Notes: a model not told the origin generated them from the sequence alone. Shown: positions 1-9,240, counted from the stretch's first letter. The stretch: DNA of 24,516 bases from Chara braunii (GCA_003427395.1 BFEA01000139.1:1061541-1086056); one strand, 5' to 3'. Translations and numbers: made by a program.

Positions 1-64
1 TCTCTCTCTCTCTCTCTGTTTTTGTTTTTTTTTTTGTTTTTTTTTTTGTTTTGTTTTTTGTTTT
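1..64. repeat. (TC)n followed by T/G-rich low-complexity tract
   Basis: The first 17 bases are a TC dinucleotide run. It passes directly into a T-rich tract with scattered single G residues up to about position 64. It starts at the window edge, so its full length is unknown. Confidence 0.9.
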
Positions 65-565
65 AAAGCCCAAGGTGTTGTAGAGGCGAAGGACCAGACC
101 CGCGGTGATTGTTGGTAGCGTCGGCCAATGGTTGTCCTGACAGGATAGGCCACCTACGCTACCCATCCCCACGTTAATACTCCCAGCACACCCCCGTCCC
201 TACTATTTTACCTTAGTGTGACCAGCACGAGACAACAGTGACAAGCACCAAGGTTGGACCAACCTCCCAGTCCTAATGGACGTGGAAGCGGACGAACCTT
301 GCCGTACGGGAACTTCGGACACCAGACTCATTCAATCTTCTACAACCCCAATTTAAAGAGTCTACCCAGCAGGATTACCTAAGCAAGGGGGTCAGCGCCC
401 GCGGACACTGCACATCCTACCGTCCTTTCCCTTACTTACCCAAGGCTAGGCATAACTCATACTAGCAGGAACGACTTATATCCCTCAACTACCCTAGAGC
501 TAAGCCCTGCATGCGTAGCCCCCGTCATATACCTGATAGACCCCCCCAACCTAGTATCGTAGTTG
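65..565. other. C-rich unique-looking DNA, no gene seen
   Basis: This stretch is rich in CCC and poor in G on the plus strand. I found no open frame of useful length and no recognisable motif or RNA gene. It could be non-coding retroelement DNA, but I did not find a second copy in the window. Confidence 0.5.
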
Positions 566-1227
566 AGAGACATGCAGACAGGCAGAGAGACACACAGGAA
601 GACAGGCAGATAGGCGTGTTTGTCTGCCTATCGACTTGTCTGTCTGCCTATCGGTCTGTTTGCCTCCGTTTTCTGCCTGCATGCGTGTCTGTCTGTGTGT
701 ATGTGTGTGTCTGTCAGTGAGGCAGGCAGACAGATAGGCATGCAGGCAGAGAGTCAGGCAAACAGGTAGAGAGGTAGGCGGGCAGAGAGGCAGGCAGACA
801 CAAAGGCGGGCAGACAAGCAGACAAACACGCAGGCAGACACAGGGAGACAGACACGCAGACAAACACGCAGCTAGACACACAGACACACAAACAAACACG
901 CAACTAGACACACAGACACGCAGACTCTGACACTTTTTTTTTTTTTTTTCAAAGCCCAGGTCCAAGCTCCAGCCCATGTCCAGCCCACACATTGACCTGG
1001 CGGTGGTCTGCGCCTGCAGCCCCAATGACCTGGCGGTGGTCCAATCTCCAGCCCATGTCCACTCCCACACACAGGGAAACAGGAAGGCAGACAGATAGGC
1101 GGGCATGCAGACAAGCACGTAGGCAGAGAGGCAGGCAGACAGGCAGACAGGCAGACAGACACACAGGCAGACAGGTGTGTCTGTCTGCCTATCAGCCTGT
1201 CTGCCTCCATGTTTGCCTGCGTGTGTC

Positions 1228-1266
<39 letters not shown>

Positions 1267-1487
1267 GTCTGTGAGGCAGGCAGACAGACATACATGCAGG
1301 CAGAGATGCAGGCAGACAGGCAGACAGGCACATAGGTACACTGGCAGACAGGCAGACAGGCACACATGCACACAGGCAGAGAGGGAGGCAAAAAAGGTGA
1401 ATGACATGCAAACAGACATAGGCAGACAGACACGCAAGCAAACACATAGGCACACACACAAGCACACATGCATGCAGACTCTCACAC
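566..1487. repeat. Degenerate CAGGCAGACAGA/TGTCTGCCTGTC low-complexity tract in two units
   Basis: The tract is built from degenerate 4-mers (CAGG, CAGA, CACA). Two units can be seen, roughly 566-1078 and 1079-1487. In each, a purine/A-rich strand (GCAGACAGG) switches for about 100 bases to its complement (TGTCTGCCTATC, then a GT-rich run) and switches back, so each unit can fold on itself. The second unit holds a (GT)n run near 1230-1264. Open frames on both strands here, including one of 251 codons on the minus strand, consist only of repeated C/V/L/S/P or Q/T/D/R residues and are composition artefacts. Confidence 0.85.
950..1072 (+). repeat. GGTCCAA/TTGACCTG block, copy 1
   Basis: It directly follows a 16-base T-run (934-949). 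It reads CAAAG, GGTCCAAGCTCCAGCC, then CACATTGACCTGGCGGTGG. An internal duplication repeats TGACCTGGCGGTGGTC at 1026 and then a second GGTCCAA-to-CACAC segment. Related blocks occur at 1507 and 1864, so it is part of a larger composite repeat unit. Confidence 0.75.
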
Positions 1488-1506
1488 TTTTTTTTTCTTC
1501 CCCCTT

Positions 1507-1561
1507 TCAAAGCGGAGGTCCAAGTTGTAGCCCATCCCCAGTCACACACGTTGACCTGGTG
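1507..1561 (+). repeat. GGTCCAA/TTGACCTG block, copy 2
   Basis: It again follows a T-rich run (1488-1506) and reads CAAAGCGGAGGTCCAAG, then CCCATCCCCAGTCACACA, then GTTGACCTGG. It has the same order of elements as the copy at 950, about 557 bp away. Confidence 0.75.
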
Positions 1562-1863
1562 CTAAGTAACCTAAGTTCAAAACAAATTTTACTTCGTAGA
1601 GGAGATTCAAGTTCTAGCGGATTTCTTTCATCGCCTTTTTTCTTGCTTTTTTTTTCTTCTGTTTGTCACTTTTTAATTCGTGAATTAAAGTCGGACTTCG
1701 TAGCCAGTTTTAGACTATTCTTTATTGCCATGTGATTCGGTTTTTTTTTTTTTTTTTCAAGTTTGTCTCAGTTTATACGAATGGTCCGTATCAGGTTGCC
1801 TACAACATTTCTTATTTCTACGGACATGGCCCACACCGCTCGCACCGCAGACGCTTAACTTGC
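1562..1863. other. T-rich spacer, no gene seen
   Basis: This T-rich DNA includes a run of 17 T at 1741-1757. No coding frame or RNA gene is supported. It separates the second and third copies of the GGTCCAA block. Confidence 0.5.
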
Positions 1864-1952
1864 TTTCAAAGAGGAGGTCCAACTCCTAGCCTATCCCCAG
1901 TCCCACACATTGACCTGACGCTGGTGTGCGCCTGCACCCCTGTTGACCTGGG
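1864..1952 (+). repeat. GGTCCAA/TTGACCTG block, copy 3
   Basis: It reads CAAAGAGGAGGTCCAAC, then CTATCCCCAGTCCCACAC, then ATTGACCTGACGCTGG and TGCGCCTGCACCCC, followed by a second TTGACCTGGG. It resembles both copy 1 (the TGCGCCTGCA part) and copy 2 (the ATCCCCAGTC part). Confidence 0.7.
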
Positions 1953-2439
1953 TCAGGGCCCGACCCTGTTTTCAGGTTTATGTAGGGTCGGACTTGTGCT
2001 TGGACCTGTGGTTGGACGTGTGGACGCACGGAGGCAGGACCTGAGTCTGCGTGTGGGGTTGTATGGACGTCGACCTGGTCGTGGCCCGCAAGCAGGCAGA
2101 CAATGAGTCTGTCTATTTGTCAAGCTTAGATCAGGGAGACAGACTCGACATAGGTCCGGGACACAAGGTCTCCTTGGTCGCAGGCCGAGGGGTTGTATCG
2201 TGGGCCTTAATTTCGTGCAGGTCCACACTGTTGGAGGGATGAGATTACTTGAATATGGATTAAAAAGAAGCCGCATGTTGAAAGGTGCGTAGTGATCATG
2301 TAGTTATATAAGGACCCAATAATCGACACGGGTCGTTGATGATGCGGATTCACCAATGTGCATGCAAACTTAGGCAACGTCGTGGTGCACATCCTCCCAT
2401 CTGTCATGTGCTCGTGGATATTGCGCCGTAAGGGTTAGG
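1953..2439. other. G/C-skewed DNA, no gene seen
   Basis: A small remnant of the GCAGGCAGACA tract occurs near 2091. The rest is GGAC/GGTC-rich and then becomes A/T-rich up to the start of the next feature. No gene, RNA or promoter motif is supported. Confidence 0.45.
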
Positions 2440-2842
2440 ATGTCATTTAATTTGCACTTTGCATATTCTTCGTTCTTCATGATGGTCCGCACAGATGGTC
2501 AAGTGTTCGCTCAACATAACGCCGCGGTCGAGACACATGGTCGGAGAGCGGGTGCGGGATCATCACGCTCCGCGTCGATGCATATCGATGAAGCAGATGA
2601 TCTAGATGTTTCGTACAATCATTACCTCTATGATGATCGCATAATGCATGAGTACGTCGAAGATTATGAACAGTATGAGTATACTATGTCGAGGGAGATG
2701 CATGATGTGAAACAAAGTCACCATCAATCGAATGTTGTGGTGCGGCATAGCGCGGTGGGTAAAGTTTCAAATGATCATGCCTTGAGGGAAGTATTTGGTA
2801 GGTTCGTAAGGACAACCAAAAACTTCGTTGGACTCAGAATGA

Positions 2843-2850
2843 GTTGTTGG
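2843..2850. repeat. Left 8-bp target-site duplication (GTTGTTGG)
   Basis: GTTGTTGG lies immediately left of the CTGCGTAGCAC end of the inserted element. An identical octamer is at 3225-3232. Eight-base duplications are typical of hAT-superfamily insertions. Confidence 0.8.
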
Positions 2851-3224
2851 CTGCGTAGCACGGCGAACGTGTTCGCACCCCTTCACGTTTGCGCGAACGT
2901 GTTCGCGTGTTCGCGCGAACAGGTCGCGAACATGTTCGGCCGAACGTAATTTTTTTTCGTAAAAAAAAAAAAAAAAAAAAAAAAAAAACTTTTCGGTTTT
3001 TGATTTTTAACTCATGATTGGCTACGAATTTGAACATGACTCCAAGGCAAAAGTTGCTTGTATTGTTGTTTTACATAACGTATATTTTTTTCAGATGTTT
3101 TGGAGAACATTTTTTGTTTTTTTAAATATTTTTTATGTTCGCGTTCGGAGGATTTTGGGCGCTTGTTCGCGTTCGGGTGAACATGCTCGCGTTCGCCTCC
3201 GAACGCGAACACGGTGCTACGTAG
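2851..3224. mobile_element. hAT-type MITE, 374 bp, with GTTCGCG subterminal repeats
   Basis: The left end reads CTGCGTAGCACGG and the right end, reverse-complemented, reads CTACGTAGCACCG. This gives a terminal inverted repeat of about 12 bp with one mismatch and one indel. Identical 8-bp duplications (GTTGTTGG) flank it. Both subterminal regions (2858-2946 and 3137-3211) are dense in GTTCGCG/CGCGAAC motifs in both orientations, the arrangement expected of transposase-binding sites in hAT elements. The interior is A/T-rich, holds a 28-base A-run at 2961-2988, and has no transposase frame, so the element is non-autonomous. It sits inside the decayed coiled-coil gene. Element plus one duplication is 382 bp (3n+1), which accounts for the reading-frame offset across it. 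Confidence 0.82.
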
Positions 3225-3232
3225 GTTGTTGG
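3225..3232. repeat. Right 8-bp target-site duplication (GTTGTTGG)
   Basis: It is identical to 2843-2850 and directly follows GCTACGTAG, the right terminus of the inserted element. Confidence 0.8.
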
Positions 3233-4252
3233 ATATGTTGAAGAAGAAGGAGGTGAAACTGGATGCAGTTAAGAGTGCGCTGACCAACATTGAGCTCAAC
3301 GCAAAGTCAATCATCGAAAAATTCCTTCAAGAGGAACAAAACGATGAGGGGAGAGATTCCTTTGTGCCCGATAGTGTGCATGTCAAAGAGAAGCCAAAAA
3401 TTGACATTGGACATGGAGATGCGGATTCGTTATCGGATGAGGTCGAAGATTCAAGATGATTTGATTGATGAGATTGTTAAGTGTAGCACCCAAGTTCATC
3501 CCCACCTGCCAGAAGAGTATGATGGTTTGCGTCGGCGACTTAAAAATACCGAATGTGCAGTGAGGAGATTGTTGTCCTGTCGTTGTCTGACGTGGGAATA
3601 CTCATCTTCTCGAAATGCAGTCTTCGATTTTCCATCGACTTAAAGTTTGGAGGCTCTTCCGAAAAGCGATCTGATTGCGATGTTACATTCACTTCGAACT
3701 GTTGGTTCTGAGCTGACGAGTAAAAATGCAATGTTGGAGGTACAAAATGTCATGTAGTTTCCTGTGAGCGACAACCAAATGAGGGCAAAAGTGGTCAAGC
3801 ACGTGAAAAGTTGATGGATGTCGTGTTTTTTTGGACAAATTCGGTAACCAGTTGAGATACGAATTCAGGTTTTGTTGGGCTTAGTATCACAATGAGCAGG
3901 TGTACCAGCTCAAAACTTGCTTGGCGACGTCATGCTAGCTCATTCACCAAAACGATTTATGGAGGAGTTAAGCAATGTGAAGAAAGAGTTGAATGTTCTT
4001 GCGAGCATGAATAAAGAACATGAAAAAAAACTCAATGAGACTGTGATTGCATTGGTGAAATCTTCAAATTGTCAATGTCTTAGATGTCGTCGTGCATATT
4101 AGGCACGATTGGACTGTACGAGGATAAATGAACTTTCATTTGTTAAACGGGAATGCGATGGAAACACAAACATTTGTCCCGATGGAGATAGTCAGGTCAA
4201 TGAGGACAATGAATTTGCGATGGAAGAAAAGAGGAGCGACTTCTCGAATTGA

Positions 4253-4649
4253 CAGAGAGAAATGAATAGAGTGGTATTTCATAATTGTTGAATTCACCAT
4301 TCAGAGGAATAAAGTAACAAGAGTGAAAGAGGAGGGAGGAGAGGAAGGAGGCGGAGGATGTAGGGTGCAGGGATGATGATAATTGCAAAGGGAGAAGAGA
4401 GCAATAAATAGAAGGGAGAAAATTGTTGTCGGTTGTTCTGACAGTAAGCGCATGATCTGATGTATTGTTAGATCGGTAGATGAGTGCAGTTTTGTGGACA
4501 GGATAATGCAAGAGTGAGAGTGGATAGAGTGAGAGTGATAACGAGGATGTGAGGTGAGATGCCGGGAAGAACGTGTGGTTTCACATTGGTTTCATTTCAT
4601 TAATGATGATGACATTTGAAAGCGTTTTATGATAAGACTCTTGAATTCT

Positions 4650-4650
<1 letters not shown>
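4253..4650. other. Purine-rich spacer, no gene seen
   Basis: This G/A-rich DNA holds GAGGAGGGAGGAGAGG near 4329. A short minus-strand open frame of 104 codons here has Ser/Leu-rich low-complexity composition and no recognisable motif. I do not support a gene. Confidence 0.5.

Positions 4651-4705
<55 letters not shown>
4651..4705. repeat. Uninterrupted 55-base T-run
   Basis: All 55 bases are T. It could be the poly(A) tail of a minus-strand retroposon whose body lies to the right, or a slippage-expanded homopolymer. Its exact length may be unreliable in an assembly. Confidence 0.9.
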
Positions 4706-4707
<2 letters not shown>

Positions 4708-5090
4708 ATTAACTTTTTTGACAACTATTCGTGGAATTGGAAAAAAATATTGTTGTTATATATGAATAAAGGTTGCCTTAGTCGTTTGTTGGTATGTGTT
4801 GCTGGTTATAGAGATGATGTTCATCTTGAGTTGCTAAAATTTGTAAAATTTTATTTTTCAATATTATATGATTTTTTTTTTTATATATTATTCTGCTTAT
4901 TCTTGAAAAACAATCAGGTGAGTATCCCTTAAAAAATAGACAAGGGATAAGATTCGAAAGCGGTTAAAATTAATAAAAAGTTTGAGAAAAAATAAATGTA
5001 GGCATAACGGTTGTAATAAAAATTTTACAAATAATTAGAAAGGAAAAGTCTTGATAGTAAATAAAAAGATAACAATAAATTTATGTCGTC

Positions 5091-5203
5091 TTCCAGTAAA
5101 CGGTATCAAAGGAAACCAAAGGATGCTCAAGAATAAGCAAGGTATGTATGATTGTTTAACATGGGGCGCTGAAAATACTAAGGCGCTTATGTGCAGCAAA
5201 TTA
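5091..5203 (+). repeat. Diverged direct repeat, copy 1
   Basis: Shared blocks with 5769-5870 appear in the same order: AGGAT, then AACAAGGTAYGTAT-like sequence, ATGGRGCSCTGAAAA, ACTA, and GCAAATT/GACAAAT. By eye identity is roughly two thirds. The pair could be two copies of an old short element or the decayed ends of one element. Confidence 0.45.
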
Positions 5204-5768
5204 AGACTATTAAGTAATATTGAGAAGGTTGGGTCACACTATGTATTTCGAATGAATATTGGAGAAGGAACCAATGCGATAACAAGGAATAAAGCTGGCA
5301 ATAAACGTAGCATTTTTCCCAAGACATCTGTGCTATTCCGAATGACCTCCTCTCATCTAACCCCATTCCAATAATTCTTTTTCTCTACATGCTTTGCTCC
5401 TATGTCGTAAAAGTCGTCAAAAAAAAAAAAGGATAAGAAAGGTGAGGCCATCAACGATTTTCTCGACCTCCATCGCTAGGAATGACTCTTCTTGGAACCA
5501 CGACTTTCGATGCTTGTTGGGGAGAGGTGTGCCACGCCACATAGACCCGTTTATGGGGGTGGTACAATGTTGTTGCGGAGGAGCCAACGCCTACTTCTGA
5601 GATCTGGGCTTCGTGCTCGGGTAACTTTTTCAAATATTTTGTGGACGGATGACTGACCTCGGATACCTAAGGCTGGCCACATGTAGGAGCCGCCTCGATT
5701 AAGGTGGATTGGAGCCAAAAAAAAATTCAATCCCAGTGATAAATTTATCCCAACAGGAAAGTGACCCC

Positions 5769-5870
5769 TGTCAGTGAATGACCAAGGATAAACGTGGACA
5801 AACAAGGTACGTATCATTCTATCGCATGGAGCCCTGAAAAAACTACGGGGTGTATAAGATGACAAATCGA
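5769..5870 (+). repeat. Diverged direct repeat, copy 2
   Basis: This is the second member of the pair, about 675 bp downstream of the first. The best-preserved parts are CAAGGTACGTAT and CATGGAGCCCTGAAAAAACT. Confidence 0.45.
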
Positions 5871-6286
5871 ATATGAGAATCGAATGAGGCATATCAACAA
5901 AGTATGAGGTGACTTAATTAGCCTCAATAGGAGTCCAAATAAGTTTCGATCTCAGTTAAATATTTGCAGAAACATTAAAGTGGCCCGATACATCTACATT
6001 TGCACGAACAAATAAATTTCGATCTCAATTAACGTTGATTAACCTCGATAAACGTACTAAAAAGAACAAAACTAATTGACCCCTTATTTTCTTTGATCTT
6101 CTTTGTTTTTTCTGTGTTGCAGTACATTATCTTTGTTTTTCCTTTTTTTTTTTTTTTTACTTGACACTATATTACTCTTTTTCATATAATTATGTTTGTA
6201 TATGGATGTTTTGAGGTGTATTTTTTTTGTTCCGGTTTTCTATATGCATCTTATTCCTCCTCTCCACTGCGACGTGCTCATATAAT

Positions 6287-6826
6287 ATGGCAGAGGACCG
6301 AGGTCCACGTGACGGTTCAGCCAACAGTAATCTATCTACCGTTTCAACCTTCTCTTCACATGCGGATAGGTCCTTGCATGTTCTCTGGAAGCATCGCAAA
6401 CGCCTTCGACGTCGTGACAAGGCTGTGAAGGATCCTTTGTTGTCTTTGCCGATAGTATCGGAGTGTACTGGATGTCCTTCCGTTGTTCCAGATCAAGTCG
6501 ATTTGTCTTCGTTAGATCGCCCTTCTTCCTCATCCAACCATAGATTGAAATTACATACAGGTTCAGATGTTACTCCCTGTCGTTCTACGAGTGAGACACC
6601 GATGTCATCACAATATCAACACCACAAACGTGGATCACCACCTTCCCAAAGTCGTCGAACGTGGATGTCTTTACAACAAGAGGTAGGTGCAGCAGGTGAA
6701 GCGATTGCTCTGAAGAGAGATAAACAACTGATGGTAACCGAAGATAATGGTCCTGGTTGTTCTATAAAAGAACAATATAGTGATAAGTCTCTTATCGTTT
6801 CGACAACCGATTCCATCGAAGAATGA
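6287..6826 (+). pseudogene. N-terminal Ser/Pro-rich segment of the Helitron frame
   Basis: An ATG at 6287 (MAEDRGPRDG) opens 179 codons ending at TGA 6824-6826. The product is rich in Ser, Thr, Arg and His with no recognisable fold, and reads as a disordered N-terminal region. Frame 0 takes over just downstream (NDFTSPVFFKRTSQENINVM, 6822-7073), so a frameshift near 6820 is likely. I assign it to the Helitron by position, strand and similar codon style, not by homology. It could instead be an independent small gene. A TATAATATGG lies immediately upstream of the ATG. Confidence 0.45.
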
Positions 6827-7559
6827 TTTCACAAGCCCTGTGTTTTTCAAAAGAACGAGTCAAGAAAATATTAATGTTATGGATCGTATTAATTATCACG
6901 AAAATTTCTCTTTCATGTTGCGAAGTAAACGTCCGGTTGAAATTCGTGCGGATATTGTAATAAGTGCAGATTCCGTTTCGATAGTCGAAAGATCTGTTTT
7001 ACTTGATATTTTTTTCTCGCACTCGGCACATGTGCAGAATTGTTCATCATCGACATTGACTGTTGATGTTTGACAAAGGTGTGTAGAGAGTAACATTTGT
7101 CCTCCCTTGATTGATGTTTAGGTAAAGTCATCTTCTACTGCCACGACCCAATCGAATTCGCCGAACACATTGATTAGAAAGTTTGTTGAATTTCATAATC
7201 GACGGAGAAAAATATTATTGTGAAAACCGATTCGTTGAAGGCGAAACAGACAGTACCATATGTTGTTGATACGACGACTCCGTGTTAATAAAGTCGTGCG
7301 TCGTTTGGAATTTGGATCGTTGTCGTCGATGTCTCACAGTGAGTCATTGGGCTATGATGGGAGTGCGATAATTGTTAAAAGTACTGTAGAGGTTGATGGA
7401 TAAACGAAACACACCAATATAATGAATGTGAATGAACTGTGTTCTACTTCGCGTATAATATCAAAACGAAGGAAAAGGCAAGGAAAATGAGCAAACTTTC
7501 ATGTTAAACATGTGCGTGCATTAAGCGTTGCGCTTAAGAATTATAGGAGGAAATAAGAT
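6827..7559 (+). pseudogene. Broken coding remnant between N-terminal segment and zinc-finger region
   Basis: Short coherent stretches alternate with stops. Frame 0 runs to 7073 (for example MLRSKRPVEIRADIVISADS). Further pieces read RKFVEFHNRRRK near 7177, VVRRLEFGSLSSMSHSESLG near 7299 and HVRALSVALKNYRRK near 7510. Composition matches the flanking Arg/Ser-rich segments. No domain is recognised. I read it as decayed polyprotein sequence. Confidence 0.4.
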
Positions 7560-8060
7560 GTGCGTGCCCATAAATATTTTGTGCGGGGTGTGAAGCAAAG
7601 TTTGTTCGCTATGAATATCCTTAGAGACATTCGAGCGAACGACTCTGCGGAATCGAGGAGTTCATCTTCTCATGCGAGACAATCGCAGAGTCATTCTTAT
7701 CGGGGAAGACAGTCGAGGACTCTGTCATCGTCATCGAGGCAATCGAAGAATTTATCCGTGAGAAATTAAAATTCAATGAACAATCGCGAAGATAGTCGGC
7801 CAAATAGTCACGAGGAAGAAATGAATGATTCGCATGATGTTTCGGCTCCTGATCTTAATGCATTCTCATCTGCACCCGTTACGACAACGTATGCGGCGGA
7901 TGAGAACACAGTGACGATTCTTGGAAATGCAAACACTGTTGAAGCGTTCGTCATCCGTGGTCGAGAATCGTGTAAGCATTGTGCTGTTAATTTGTGGCAT
8001 CATGAAAAAAAATGGACAAAGATGTGTTGTAGAAAATGTGCAAAACGTTATCCTCCATGA
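7560..8060 (+). pseudogene. Ser/Arg-rich segment and Cys zinc-finger-like motif of the Helitron frame
   Basis: The segment is one frame interrupted by TAA at 7767-7769. The first part is Ser/Arg/Gln-rich (SSSSHARQSQSHSYRGRQS). From ATG 7776 it becomes acidic and then reaches RESCKHCAVNLWHHEKKW, followed by MCCRKCAKRYPP. Cysteine codons are at 7971, 7980, 8025, 8028 and 8037. The order C-x2-C, Trp/Glu, Cys-Cys, Lys, Pro-Pro resembles the short zinc-binding motif in front of the Rep domain in plant Helitrons. TGA at 8058-8060 ends the frame. Confidence 0.6.
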
Positions 8061-8128
8061 GATGGTCTTGCGAGATCTCCCCCGATAATGAGATTTTTTC
8101 CCTTTGGACGTCTCAAATTTTCGACGGT

Positions 8129-8293
8129 CGATTCCTTCGAAACAATGCGAGGATAATTAATAATAGTTTATCTCTTGCATCCTTGCATTTGAAGTAACCG
8201 AGCGATGGCATTCAAGGATTCCAGGGCCAGCTTCATGCTCAATGTCCAATCTTTCATTGTGTTTGTGCATTAGCTGTAGGAAGGAATTTATAG
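8129..8293 (+). pseudogene. Start of the Helitron Rep N-terminal region
   Basis: Read in the same frame as the Rep core, this segment gives RFLRNNARIINNSLSLASLH, a stop, and then GIQGFQGQLH. These match two landmarks expected ahead of the Rep core in Helitrons: an F-R-x-N-I-R-x-Y-N-x-x-x-x-x-x-S-L-like helix and an F-x-I-x-G-Q-x-x-H-like motif. The match is by eye from knowledge of the family. Confidence 0.6.
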
Positions 8294-8364
8294 TTGGTTT
8301 GTCCGACGTGCCTCAGAAGTTGGATGACCGCGAGGACTTAGTGCTAAGAAGTATTATGCATTTC

Positions 8365-8490
8365 ATGACATGCAATAGTAACTGCAATCGTAAGGCGAGA
8401 ACTTAGGAAGAAGTATCATGACAACATTGCAATCGTAAGGCGATTCAGAAAACCAGATATTTTCATCACTATGACATGCAACAGTAACTG
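8365..8490 (+). repeat. Local interleaved duplication inside the Rep domain
   Basis: ATGACATGCAAYAGTAACTG occurs at 8365-8384 and 8471-8490, and TGCAATCGTAAGGCGA at 8383-8398 and 8428-8443. The downstream copies are in the native order (VRRFRKPDIFITMTCNSNW). The upstream copies are joined back to back, as if replication or repair jumped forward to short segments and back. Confidence 0.8.
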
Positions 8491-9052
8491 GTCGGAGATC
8501 AAAGAAGCCCTGTTGTGAGATCAATGTCCTAACGACAAACGACATCTTCTCTCGAGAGTGTTCAAAGGTTATCTTGCAAAATTCATCGATGAGATAAAGA
8601 ACAAACGAATCTCTGGTAGGGTGAGTGGAATGTTGTATGTGGTAGAGTTTCAAAAAAGAGGTCTACCACATGCACATATGTTGGTTATCTTGCATCCGGA
8701 TGATAAACTTCGGGATGCAGATACTGTTGACAATATGGTGTGTGTCGAGGTTCCTCCGAAAGCGGAATTGAGGGAAAGGGTTGCCTAGTTCATGTTGCAC
8801 GGGATTTGCGGTGCGGAGAAACGTGACTCTTCGTGCACGGAGGACGGAGAGTGCACAAAAGGGTTTCCAATCATTTCGACAACAACATTCAAAGACGAAC
8901 AAACATACGCTTCATATAAAAAAAATAAACCAAGTGACGGTGATTTTATGATTGTTCAAAATGATGTCGTTCACAATAATCGACAGGTGGTCCCGTACAA
9001 CCCATACTTGCTAATGAGGTTTGATTGTCACTTGAATGTTGAATATCGTTAA
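8411..9052 (+). pseudogene. Helitron HUH Rep domain, core
   Basis: The Rep endonuclease nicks one strand at the element ends. The frame gives IVRRFRKPDIFITMTCNSNW and then SRVFKGYLAKFIDEI, a typical lead-in. It next gives VVEFQKRGLPHAHMLVIL, where H-A-H (codons 8669-8677) is the metal-binding HUH motif and is intact. Downstream, FMLHGICG, CTEDGECTKGFP and NRQVVPYNPYLLMRFDCHLN follow family order. Stops are TGA at 8516-8518 and TAG at 8786-8788, and the frame ends at TAA 9050-9052, where a +1 shift leads into the tyrosine region. Only this central block is well preserved. Confidence 0.9.
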
Positions 9053-9240
9053 CATCAAGGCGTGCAAGTACGTGTACAAATGATGTGATCGTGTTATGGT
9101 TTGGGAGCAAGTTGGCAATGCGTCTATCGAGGAAGTCAAATCGTATCAAGATATGCTTGTTGTACGTGCATGCGAGGCATGCTGACGTCTATTTGAGTTC
9201 GACCTTTCATAATAATTGCCTGCGGTCGAAAGATTGCCCG
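9048..9240 (+). pseudogene. Helitron Rep tyrosine region
   Basis: In frame 0 the sequence reads NIKACKYVYK, stop (TGA 9081-9083), CDRVMVWEQV, then VKSYQDMLVVRACEAC, stop (TGA 9183-9185), RLFEF. Plant Helitrons have K-Y-x-x-K-Y followed by a Y-x-D-x-R-Y-V-x-x-x-E-A-C-W-R-L-F-like segment, so the second stop replaces the conserved Trp. The two Tyr codons at 9069 and 9075 are candidates for the nicking residues. The order and spacing place this directly after the Rep core. Confidence 0.75.

Larger units (their letters stand above)
2440..4252 (+). pseudogene. Decayed gene for a charged coiled-coil-like protein, function unknown
   Basis: I do not recognise this gene. It starts at an ATG at 2440. 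The first segment (to about 2800) is acidic and rich in Tyr, Met and His. From about 2800 the best reading moves to another frame and becomes heptad-like (WTQNELLDML, then KKKEVKLDAVKSAL, then IIEKFLQEEQ). This continues after the inserted element at 2851-3224. Near 3440-3455 it shifts frame again and then stays in one frame to 4252, with stops at 3641, 3755 and several more. Coherent parts there include LPKSDLIAMLHSLRTVGSEL and FMEELSNVKKELNVL. The change near 2800 could be a frameshift or a lost intron, because TTTGGTAG at about 2794-2801 looks like an acceptor. Codon style resembles the Helitron at 6287-11706, so it may be a transposon-borne ORF. It is not translatable as it stands. Confidence 0.5.
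4706..6286. other. A/T-rich intergenic DNA, no gene seen
   Basis: Short open frames occur but show no motif or coherent composition. The recognisable content is a diverged direct repeat pair (5091-5203 and 5769-5870), T-runs near 4869 and 6142, and a TATAATATGG sequence at 6281 just before the first ATG of the Helitron frame. A minus-strand open frame at 5551-5892 (113 codons) spans the second repeat copy and shows no family I recognise. Confidence 0.5.

Noticed and set aside
714-1469. Long open frames of up to 251 codons on both strands
   Set aside because: The predicted proteins are only repeated C/V/L/S/P or Q/T/D/R residues generated by the CAGGCAGACAG tract. All frames are open because the repeat lacks stops.
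2961-2988. 28-base A-run as the tail of a retroposon
   Set aside because: It lies in the interior of the well-bounded hAT-type element, not at an insertion boundary.
5551-5892. 113-codon minus-strand frame
   Set aside because: It overlaps a repeat copy on the opposite strand, has no domain, and its composition fits chance openness.
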